Source of the DNA: Carex sylvatica
Taxonomy: Eukaryota; Streptophyta; Magnoliopsida; Poales; Cyperaceae
DNA: 64,000 nucleotides
Reading direction: 5' to 3'
Assembly: GCA_964058845.1 (NCBI GenBank)
Contig: CAXKVR010000272.1
Coordinates: 1-64,000, forward strand
A program made the translations under genes and the position numbers. Shown piece by piece: positions 23,872-34,500 of the stretch (the stretch's first letter is position 1; each line of letters begins with the position of its first letter). The notes beneath the pieces were generated by a model, which worked only from the letters and a program-made list of their open reading frames with translations, did no database searches and was not told the DNA's origin.

Positions 23872-25270
23872 TTAGTAATATCATTAAATTATTGAAGGAA
23901 TCAGGTTTATGGTATGGTTTAATCATAAGCTTAAATTTTTTTTTTTTTTGTTTAGGTGACTATGAATTTATTTTTTGTGTATTTTTTTTTGCCTTTTTTG
24001 TGGAGTTAGTCGATTTCTTAATTTCATGAGGTTACATACAAGAAGGAATTTTGATGAAAATTCTGATTTTAAGTTTGTCATTTTCTGATATTATGTTAGC
24101 AATTATTATCCATGAAATGCAATAGGATGTGAAATCCCTTTTATTTTGCATGTGCATGAAATTTTATAGAGAATGTCACCATATATTTATACATATCATT
24201 TAATTTCTGTATGAACATTGTTACAATCCAGAATGTTACAAAGTATATTAAAATTGGAGCAAACTCGGATAGAATTTAATTTTATTTATCCATAAAAAGA
24301 GTACAGGATTTTCCAAATCAGCTAATGAAATTTACAATGGTGTTCACAAGTGTGTTAATGCATGGTTTTGACTATACAATTATGTAACATATTTTTCAAT
24401 GTTTTAATTAATGCATCCAATGTCCGGTCTAAAAATCCTATCTGCATATAGATTCGTACAAACAGACATCAATCGTTCCGTAAATCTAAATATCCATGCA
24501 AATTTTAACGCGGATAAGACGGTTTAGAGTGTATAGAGCACATATTTCGATCTGATATCTATTTAAAAACCTTTCCCCTTAAACAAGAAGATAATAGAAC
24601 ATAGTAGGTTTGATAGGCATCGGACCTACTTTAAGTTCAATAAATTCTAAAAACATCCGATTTATTTTGAAATTCGTGTATCCTTACTTTAATATTCGTA
24701 CACACAAATTATAAACTAGAGCACATAGTCTGAGAGATCATCAATCCTACTCCGCTTTACGAAAATAGCTGCAATAAACTTTCGGTCCACCAAAAAAGTG
24801 GTGAACCATTAATTCAGCAAATAGTGACATTGCATTGTATGAGATCAGGCCTGTTAAATTTTTATTCCTTTTTTGATATTGGATCCTGTAACTTATAGTA
24901 ATTGCAAATATGTATTATCTTGAGGGGGCATAATGAGATTATTATTTTTTTAAAAAAATTTGATAGTAGTTATCAAAATTTGTGAGTGAGAATTGAACTC
25001 TTAATTTTTGAGTACAATAACTCTGAAATATTTTTCTAGCTAATTGTACTACCTCCGATGTAATGAGATTGTTGTTGAATATTTTTGTGCTCGTCTTCAT
25101 ATTGGATCAGCCAGGTTCCACTTTTCCGTGAGGATTTTCGTGTGGCAGGTCACTGCATAGGTTTCCTATAACCCGGCTCACTAAATTCAGTCAAGACTCA
25201 AGAGCTGGAGATCAAAAAAAACCTTTTTGGTGACCAGGCCACAAAAGACCAAGCGGCTCGCGAGTATTCC
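23872..25270. other. Intergenic, downstream of the small membrane protein
   Basis: The probable 3' UTR with T-rich tracts runs to about 24180. The rest is AT-rich with no gene. Diverged stretches at about 24420-24720 resemble wording near 12120-12300 and 55680-55850, suggesting an old dispersed repeat, which I could not delimit. Confidence 0.4.
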
Positions 25271-25274
25271 ATGA

Positions 25275-25412
25275 GGTAACAGAATATTTCTGTTCATATG
25301 TAGACCGTCCGATCATAATCCTGGTCAGATGGACTGCACGGAACCCCTCAATATTCGTGCTGATTCTGATCGGACGGTCTCTGATCAAAACGGAAAATAT
25401 TCTATTACTTCA
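25275..25412. mobile_element. Hairpin element of about 140 bp
   Basis: 'acagaatatttctgttc' and 'agaccgtccgatca' on the left are answered by 'tgatcggacggtct' and 'gaaaatattctattac' on the right, with about 35 bases between. Related wording occurs at about 8040-8150 ('gcacgga', 'aatattcgtgc'). The 79-codon frame across it is an accident. Confidence 0.55.
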
Positions 25413-25419
25413 GGTGATA

Positions 25420-25640
25420 TGATTTTTCTGTTGCATGAGGGTGTTCCTCTCAAGTCTTCTCCAGATGGATCTGTATGGCTTTTGGTGTTGCTCCATTTGT
25501 TAGCTCAGAGCTTGTTTTTAATCCGCTACATCCGGCATGTGTTCACATATGAATTTGTGAACATTTGACCGAATTGCATTTATTTTTTCTACTTTAGGTT
25601 AAATTTTTTTTTAATTAGAAAAAAAAAAAAATGTTTCTAT
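25420..25640. repeat. Duplicated block downstream of the kinesin, copy B part 1
   Basis: It is homologous in direct orientation to about 27655-27895. Shared phrases are 'tatggc(t/a)tttggtgttgct', 'ttgttagctcagag', 'atccgctacatc' and 'ccgaattgcattt'. Together with 27010-27345 it forms one copy of a block whose other copy runs 27655-28345. The intervening DNA at about 25640-27000 is a dispersed repeat and looks like a later insertion. Confidence 0.65.
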
Positions 25641-27005
25641 CCACTAACCTTTGTTCACAGATTGTCCACAGCGTTATCTACTCTCAGTTTTAATTGTCAT
25701 TAGCTTCTCACGGTCCGTACCTTCTAATTATGGGTCTCATCTCCTATTTAAACTTGCCGCGCGACAGCACCTTCCTTTTTTGAATTTTATTTACGAAACT
25801 TCTCATTCCGATCAAATTTGCTCTGTAATTTTTGCGCTTTCCTTCCTTTTTCGTCTTGAGAGAACATTCAAGAGTGATCTGAGAGAGGCGAGAACCTTCA
25901 GGAGATTTTCTTCCTCTTTCCACGATTTTCTTCCTCTTTCCGCGATTTTCTTCCTCTTTTCGCGATTTCGTTCCTCTTTCTCGACGGAACCGTCAGGAGT
26001 GGATTTCGATTGGATAGAAGTTGTCAGGGTTGAAGAACATGGCGAAATTTAAATCTAGTGAGTTATTTCTTTATTTCTATTGAATTTATTGTTTGATTTG
26101 ATGCAGTAACAGATCTAGCATTGTTTTGAACTTTTATTTGAATTTGTTATTTGATTTGATACAGTAAGGGAAATCGTAATTATTCTTTATTTCTGTTGAA
26201 TTTCGATATGGAGGAGATATGAGAAGATGATCTGAGAGAGGCGACATGGATGAGAGATGATAGAGAGGCGATATAGAGTATTGATCTGTTAATTTTACAG
26301 TATTCATCTTGTAATTTTACAGTATTCATATTATAATTTTACAGTATTCATCTTGTGAAAATCTGGAGAAAAGAGATGATAGAGAGGTGATATGGATTAT
26401 TGATCTTGTAAATTTATAGGATATGACACATTAAATTTGTACTGGTAGTTTCAAAGTTTCCGGATGTTTGAAAATTTTAATTACATTTTTTGTAAGATGT
26501 GTTATATAAGTTACAGCATTGAGTTAGTAATTTTATAGGATTGACTCAACTCAAATGAAAGTTTTTTTTGATGTTTGAAAATGATAATTACGTTTTTATA
26601 TTATTTGTTACATAAGTTACATCATCGAGTTAGTAATTTTACAGGATTGACGCAAGTCTAATAACTTGAAATATTCTATAAGTTTTTGTGGAATGCTCTA
26701 GAAGTTTTTGTAAAATTGTCATTAATCGCAAATAACTGGCATTAACCCCAAATAACTTCCATTAACTGTTAGTAAGAAAAGTACAATTAGTTTGCCAAGT
26801 GGTTTTGCACGAAGTACATTTAGTATACCAAATTGGCCAAGTTGCAAACTGTTAATGAAAGTTTATGGATGTTTAAAAAATTTTATTACATTTTTTATAA
26901 AATTGTTTTTATAAGTTACAGCATTGAATTATTAAATTTACAGAATTTGTACAGATTAAATGATAATTTTTTTATAAACAAATGATGAACAATTAGACAC
27001 TTTCA
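25640..27005. mobile_element. Dispersed AT-rich element inserted in the duplicated block
   Basis: Its right-hand part (about 26490-27000) is clearly homologous to 54560-55165: 'tagtaattttacaggatt', 'ttctagaagtttttgtaaaa', 'ttagtaagaaaagta', 'ggccaagttgcaaac' and 'ttacagcattgaattatta' occur in the same order. The left part has an imperfect tandem repeat of a 'cgattttcttcctctttc' unit (25920-25983) and several 'ttacagtattcat' words (26295-26350). No transposase is seen. A 133-codon frame at 25651 spans it but has no recognisable domain. Confidence 0.6.
25918..25983 (+). repeat. Imperfect tandem array of a 21 bp pyrimidine-rich unit
   Basis: 'cgattttcttcctctttc' recurs three to four times, differing at the base before or after the CGCG/CACG step. 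It lies inside the dispersed element and just upstream of an ATGGCG context at 26039. Confidence 0.7.
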
Positions 27006-27009
27006 AAAA

Positions 27010-27345
27010 ACAAAAACAAAAAATACAACAAGTGCACGTTTCATTGAATAAGCATAGAGTTTAAACTTTCATTGAATAAGCTAATCTCAATATCCTTGTA
27101 CAAATTTGCAAGGAAGAGCATATTTGACTGTAAACTAGCTGTCTACACAAAACCACACTAGTTTAACTTACTACTATATTAGAGCATCATATCAATTTTA
27201 TACAAAATAGTTATCTTCCTCTCTAAATATCTACTTCTCAGTCATCATCTTCAATCTCTATCACTGGAATTTCCTGTCCAATATTGAAACATAGATATAA
27301 TGAACAACAACATATTCATATTCTTGTCAGTTTTCATTTCTAAAA
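27010..27345 (-). repeat. Duplicated block, copy B part 2 with exon-like tail
   Basis: It is about 90% like 28010-28345 by eye over 'agctgtctac', 'catcatatcaattttatac', 'tctatcac(t/c)ggaatttcctg', 'atagatataatgaacaac' and 'aagtaggccat'. On the minus strand a splice-acceptor-like 'ggacag' precedes a 36-base open stretch (27238-27273) reading E-I-P-V-I-E-I-E-D-D-D and stop. Confidence 0.65.
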
Positions 27346-27497
27346 TTCATTTTTCCGGTTAGATTACATTAATAAGTAGGCCATCAGATGTTTTAATCAA
27401 CGGTAGGATTATGCGCTTGTAATCCGATAGAGCAGAATTAAGATAACTAAATATATATTTTATATACTGAAAGTTAGTAGTACTCATATAGAGTCAT

Positions 27498-27640
27498 CAA
27501 ATATCTCATATTTTGCATGACTTTTTGGAAAATCTGAACCGTTGCAATATGTTATTGCACGAATCTCAAAGCTCAAATAAATTAAGTTTCAGATAGGCAC
27601 TGGACACATCGGTAACGCAAAATATGAGATATCTCAGAGA
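27498..27640. repeat. Inverted repeat between the two block copies
   Basis: 'caaatatctcatattttgc' and 'gcaaaatatgagatatctc' face each other about 100 bases apart. It would form a hairpin and lies between copies B and A of the duplicated block. Confidence 0.6.
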
Positions 27641-27654
27641 ATACGCACTCGAAT

Positions 27655-28345
27655 TGGCACCGGACACATGAGTCACGGAAGGCTCCTCTCAACTCTTCTT
27701 CGGAGAAATCTATATGGCATTTGGTGTTGCTTCCTTTTGTTAGCTCAGAAGTCGGAACTTATTTTTGATCCGCTACATCTGACATGTTTTCAAGCAGAAT
27801 TAATTCAAAACGATGATGTTGTTCCATATAGCACAGATGGCCGAATTGCATTTCTTTTGCTGGTTAGATTAAGTTTTTTTTTTTTTTTTTTTTTAAAAAG
27901 AAGAAGTGAATGTTCCAAAATAAGCATAGAATTTAAACTTACATAAAAATCTAAATTTTAAATTCTGCTAGCTAATCACATTAACCTTAAAATAATTTGT
28001 CAATGAAGGGAATATTAGACTGTAAACTAGCTGTCTACTCAAATACGCCCTCAGGTACTTTCTACCAGGTTAAGCATCCCTAGTTTAACTGACTACTATA
28101 TTACAGCATCATATCAATTTTATACAAAATAGTTATCTTCCTCTCAACATATCTACTTCTCACTCATCATCATCAATCTCTATCACCGGAATTTCCTGTC
28201 CAATATTGAAACATAGATATAATGAACAACACCATATTCATATTCTTGTCAGATTTCATTTCTAAAATTCAATTTTTTGGGTTAGATTAAGTTGATAAGT
28301 AGGCCATGAGATGCTTTAATTCAATGAACTGACAATTTCTTTCAA
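27655..28345 (-). repeat. Duplicated block, copy A
   Basis: It is homologous to 25420-25640 plus 27010-27345. On the minus strand it carries the same acceptor-like 'ggacag' followed by 28160-28195, reading E-I-P-V-I-E-I-D-D-D-E and stop. The three base differences from the other copy are all in third codon positions. It may be derived from the 3' end of the adjacent kinesin or of a lost gene. Confidence 0.6.
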
Positions 28346-28500
28346 CAGTTCTTCTCACCAAACTCAGCGGTCCGTATCCGCAAGTATAAATTTTGTTCTA
28401 TAAATTTTCTGGTCTGTATTGACATAACCTAATTAACCATAGTGCAATAAACCTAGCAAATAATGCACTGTGTAAAGTAAACTACAACCAAAAGTACCTA

Positions 28501-28548
28501 GTTATAGTGCACTGGTGCTTGCACGTTATTGTGCACTGGTGCTTGCAC
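28501..28548 (-). repeat. 24 bp tandem duplication spanning the kinesin stop codon
   Basis: The unit 'gttat(a/t)gtgcactggtgcttgcac' occurs twice head to tail. Read on the minus strand, the first unit encodes the end of the protein and its TAA. The second repeats the same codons in frame inside the 3' UTR. Confidence 0.85.
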
Positions 28549-31500
28549 TACTGCCTTTGATGTTTGCAAGTTCTTTCTTTAATTTCAAAATTTCAAGCCC
28601 GTATGTGCGTAGCTTATTTTTTAATTCGTCAGAAGCCTCAGTGAACTTTTGATGCATGATCTTGTGTTTCTTGTCTAATAATACACATTTCTTTTTGTAC
28701 TCATCAAGCTTTTCTTGTGTCGAACGGTATCTACTCTGACAGTTTGTGAGCTCTGTCTCGTATCTCAATTTATCCTGTTCCATATAAGATTTTAACAACA
28801 AATTATAATATATATATGTCAGATGGTAGCTCACGAATTGTGCATCTAATTGCTAACGAGATATAGAGAATCTTTTCCGATCTTATTTTTGTTGTTTCAT
28901 ACAAATGGGAAACGAGTGAAGGACTTGCTTATCTAACCAATAAAAGTAGAAGTGAGGCTAAGGTACTATGCATAGCGCATATTGATATGTACTATGGATC
29001 AATATTTTCATTTTCAAAGTCCAAACAATCGATCTGAACAGTCCAACATGATCTCCATTTGAAAATGTACTTGTGAATCAAATTTTACTTTTTTACTATT
29101 ATTTTAGATAGGTACAAAATCACTTGATGTAAAGATTTTATATCTAAAAAAAATAATACAAAATATTCTAAAAAATACAAAATTTAATCTGCAAGTACAT
29201 TTTCATAAGAAAATCATGTTGAACGGTTCAGATCGACTATTTGGACTTTGAAAACAAAAACATTGATCCATAGTATGGACCAATCCGCACTATGCATAGT
29301 ACCATAGCCTCACTCAAAGTAGAATATAATATCTTCAAATGTATGGTACAGGTTAACGCACAAAGGTTGGGCATTAACTCTAAATGGTTTTAGGTACCTA
29401 TTATAACATTCAGTTGAACATGCAAATCACAAAAATAAAAAATGTATAGACTAACACTTACATCTAGCATTTTTGCTTCCATGGAAGAAATTCTTGCTGC
29501 CAGTTCATCTCTTTCCATTTTAGCATTCAATACCTGTCAAAATACAAATCCTCAATAAGCAATGACCAAAATTTTGGCTTGATACCGACAAGTTATAGAA
29601 AAACAACATGTATTGGACATAATCTATTTGTAGCATTTGACTTTTTTGCCTGTTTGTGTAATTATTTTCAGAAGTCATCCTCAATCAAAAATTGACAACT
29701 TGTGTTAAACTGATGCATGATTCAACATAATTGCATAATTGAATGTAAAGGCTAAATTTTTTTAGTTAGAGAAGTGCAATTAACTGGGCTTAATTTGCAT
29801 GTAAATATCCTATTACAAAGACATTAAAAGAAGTTAATTACCATTCGATCAGAAGTTTGCCTAAGAATTTCACCCTCATTTATTTCCAAGCGCATCTTTT
29901 CATTTGTACACCTCAAAGCATCCTTTTCTTTCGTAATTGCGACAAGCTGACACTGCAAATCCTATAAATAGACAGTTTTAATTATTACCTATTTATATTG
30001 TTATCCTTGATGCTGTGCATTTATTCATACAGTAAGCATTTAATGGCAGTGATATTTGCCATGAGACATGAAAAATATAATTTATAATGATACTTACATC
30101 ACGTATCTTGGATTCCAGGGCAGTGATATTTGCCATGAGGTTGTCTTTCTCTGTTTTTAATTGTGAAATCTAAACACAAATAAAAGAGCAAAGATTTATC
30201 TGAGGACGATGCTCATCAAACAAGCAAGAACCATAATTCGGTCTTAGATACTCTCTAGATAACATGTGCTATTTGAGTGCTGTTTGATGTCTTTTCTGTT
30301 CATTTACTTCAGTTTTTCACTTCTTCAATAACAAAATTTTGTTTTTGAGGACAAACAATGCTAATTTTATAGTTAAATTGAGGGTAACTGACAGTAATCG
30401 GTAATTGATTGGGCTTAATTCATAGTTAAGTGTCTAATAAAAATGAAAAGAAGTAAAGTAAATTACCATGTGATCAGAATTCCTTCTAAGTTTTTCCGCC
30501 TCGTTTAATTTCAAGCACAACTTTTCCTTTGTACCCATCAAAGAATCCTTTTCTTTTGTCACGGTGACCATCTGAGGTTCCAAATCCTATAAAACCAGTA
30601 TATTTTCTTCTAGTAAAATTTAAACCATCAACTTGAATACAGCATGGTAAGTTCAGGGAGTGCAGCTTGTACTAAAAATAACAGTAGTAATATTTGCCAA
30701 TTTGCAAGTTAAAAAAAGAAGGATATGAAAGTATAATTCAGTAATGACACTTACATCATATATCTTGGCTTCAAGAGCAGTGATCTTTGCCATGAGGTTG
30801 CCTTTCTCCCTTTCTAATTGTGATATCTAAGAACAAAGAAAGAGCAAAGATTGATTTGAACATGATGATCATCAAACAAGCAAGAACCATATTTCGGGCT
30901 TCGGGCTTTGATACCGTCTAGGTATTATAATACTACCATACGCTCAAGATGAGCTATTTGATGTCTTTGCTGTTCATTTACTTCTTTTGTGTCCGTTATG
31001 CCTCCAATTCTAAAAAAACATTTGAAAAAATTAAGATATGAAAGTATAAATCAGTAATGATACTTACATCACATATCTTGGCTTCAAGGGCAGTGATATT
31101 TGCAATGAGGTTGTCTTTCTCCATTGTTAATTGAGATATCTAAATACAAAGAAAGAGCAGAGATTTATTTGAAGATGATCTTTAAATAAGCAAGAAACAT
31201 AATTCAGGCTCTGATACCACATGCTATTTAAGTGCTGTTTGATGTCTTTGCCGTTCATTCTTTTGAGCGAAACAGATTTGAAGGCACAAAGCCATTGGAG
31301 ATTTCATGAAGCAGCTTTTGGAAAGTAAGAGACCATTTCAAATCCAAGGGTTACTGATTTAGATATAACTTATTTTCACAAGCGAATGAGTGGAAAGGAA
31401 GTATGATCACCATGTCATCAGAACTCTTCTTTAGAAGCTTATTTTCTTCTCTGCAAGCCTCCAGTTTAAGTTCGGCCTAAACAAACATCATTACATGAAG

Positions 31501-34500
31501 AAGAAAGTGTTTATTTTTTTTATAAAGTTGGGTAAATAAACCAATATCGTTGAAACCATGGATCAAAAGAAGTCTTTATAGGAGAAAATATTTTAAATGT
31601 ACAAAAAAATCCCAATCTCAAATTATAAATACTCCCCTATGCATTATGCAAAATAACCCAAACCTGAAAGACATTTTTCAGAAAACATGAGGTGCTACTA
31701 TTAATTTTAAACATCAACTTATTCACATTAAAATACCTCTGACAAATTTTTTGATAATCTCTGAATCTCCTTGTCAGATATCTTTGTTTGCTCAGTTACT
31801 TGAATAATTGTCCTTTCCTTTGATAGGCACATTGATTTTTGCGCTTCTGCTTCTAGAAGGGCGTTGGTAAGTTGCTGTATTTATACAATAAATATTTATA
31901 AAGGGGTAGGATCCATCGTAGACAATCATCAAAAGCAAAGTTAAAATAAGAAATCCAACACTTTAGACAATATCTACATGGTACATACATCATAGCTATA
32001 GACAATAATGAGATTTGGTGCATATTTAACTTCACAGAACTACCACTAAGATAAGTTTAATTATCCTTGATTTCTAATTAGACCACACTCAAATCACAGG
32101 AAATTTGAAAGATGTAATATCTATATGTCCAAAAACATACTTATAAAGTTCAATTTTAATTTTCAAGCTTTTTTGAATCGATTTGAGAAATATTGTCAAG
32201 ACTATCAAATAATTTTATCATAAGATCATCCTGTCCTTTTAAAAGGTTTACTGAGTCCTTTTTTTGGAACAGTAGCACCTCAATTCAGATTACCAAACCG
32301 ACCTTGCAAGTTTGAAATGTAAGAATTGCATTTGCAGTTTTGGACATCAAGCAATTTAAAGTGGTCACATCCTCAACCATATGAAATGTAAGAAATACTT
32401 GAGAGTGAAAAAAATAATAGGTTCAATAGTACCATTTCCAGTTCTTCCTTTTCTTTTTGTGACGACTCACAACAAGATTCCAAACTTTGAATCGAAGATT
32501 CTGCCACTTTTAGCTTCTGTGCCTGCAACACAAAAGAACTTTTAGCAAAAGAGAATAATTTATGTACAAATTAGGAAACTACAAGCATAGACCAAGAATC
32601 ACCGTCCAATCCAATGCACAGTACTACCAGTTCTTGGAGGATATCAGTATGTACTCTGATACGGTATAACTGGTAAAGACTCGTTTGAATGATCTAGAAT
32701 CTTTAGTCTAAATGATTTTCTACCTATCTACAAAAATAGTAAAATGATCCTAAATTATGTAAATTTTGATCTACTAGTATATTTTCATATGGGGATCGTG
32801 TTGAAATCGATTGTTTGAACTTTGAAAATATAGATATTGATCCATAGTACAGACCACTATGTGCTATGCATAGTACTGTAGCCTCACTCAGATAACTATA
32901 TACCTTGTTTGCAACCTCATGCTTCAATGATTCTATTTCTGATTCTGTTGAACTCATAATCTTAGAAAGTTCCTCAAGCTCAGAAGTCGCAATATCAAGC
33001 CGAGTGAGTGCCTCTTCTTTTTCTGCTATAGTGTTCATCAGAGTCTCCTCCAACGAAGCAAGCTCTCTCTCCATTTCAACTGCATGCATCTCAAGGTTCT
33101 GGTACTCCCTCTGTAAGCATAAAGGGATCACAATATGTAGGGATTAAGGACATTCAATGCCTCATTTTCATTATATTCAAAATATGCAAACAAGCTCTTA
33201 TACTCATTCTTCACCTTCTTTCAAAATTAATAGAGCTGAATAGAAAGGTCACTTGGATACAATCTGAAGAAACTATGAGAAGGCTCGAATTCAAATTTCC
33301 CATGATTCTCAGGAACATATTATATTTAAGGTTTAGAAGGGGTACCAGTGTAAGTATAGTAAATGATGCAAAGAGTTAAATAACATTAAAATTTACACAA
33401 GTTTCAATCCAATTACAGAATGGCCAACATGCAAAGAGTTAAATATCTTTATTCCGGTTGTAGTCCCAAATCAAAGTTCATATTTTGATCCTAACACCAA
33501 CATATACTCATTTTGTCAATACCATCATATTTCCATCCATAAACAAATAGAAATCTTGGTCTGTGCTTTAGTGAAATGAGTCAGGTTGTAATAATTGGAC
33601 TAATGTCAAAACCAGAGTGGAACTCTTCAACACTTGGGACCAACACAGAAATAGGACTAATTCAAGACCTATTTACCCTTACAATATTGTGTAGCTCTCT
33701 ATGTGCTCTTTTTATTTTTGCTTCTATTTTTTTTGGGGGGGGGTTGGGAGCAGAGAAGAGAGAGAGTACAGTGAGCTTTGATTCGTGCTTTGATTCTTGC
33801 TTCCTGATATCACGTTCCAGAAGTGCCCTTTTGTTAGTCAGCTCCTTTATTTCTTTTGTGGCCTGCGCTTTCTCACCCTAAAAATAGACTCAAATTTAGA
33901 ATGCCGCCTATTTTTTTGATTCAACTTTAATAAAATTCTGATGTCAATAAAATACAGGCTGTTGAGATCAGTAATGCACCAATTAAACCACATTAAACCT
34001 CAAGAGAAAACATATTGGGTTATTAGCCTCAATAGTGCTTAAACATCAACACAAAAGAAATGAATTGTCACAACTTTCAGATTTTATAAACCAAATATCA
34101 CCATATGCGCAGGTAACACAGTGAATTTCTCCAATTTACAGCTAACACCATAATTTTCCTTTTTTATCTTATCTGCAGCTGAAACCAAAACCACTAATTC
34201 CAAGTTTTGACTCCAATTCTTCGAGGAAGAACAAATCACTCCATAACTTGTTATCTAAAGAACCTACCACCAAAACTGCTGTTTGCTTGATTCTAGTTTT
34301 ATTTAGTACACCAATAATATTAGACAGAACAAACAGCTAATTTGTTGGATATACCTTGCAAAAAAACCAAACCTGAGAAAACTAAAGAACACAAGAAAAT
34401 AGTAACGTCACCTCAAGTTTAATTTTCTCATGTATGGAGGTCTTGAGCTTAGCTTCTGTATCCTTGAGTTTGGTCTTTGTACGGTCCAGTTCTTTCCTTA

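Noticed and set aside
25651..26052. 133-codon plus-strand open frame ending near an ATGGCG
   Set aside because: It runs across a pyrimidine-rich tandem repeat inside a dispersed element, and residues are mostly Phe/Ser/Arg from the repeat. No homologous frame is kept in the other copy at 54560.
33576..33881. 101-codon plus-strand frame in the kinesin region
   Set aside because: It lies opposite a kinesin exon and its intron. The minus-strand reading has splice sites and coiled-coil character.
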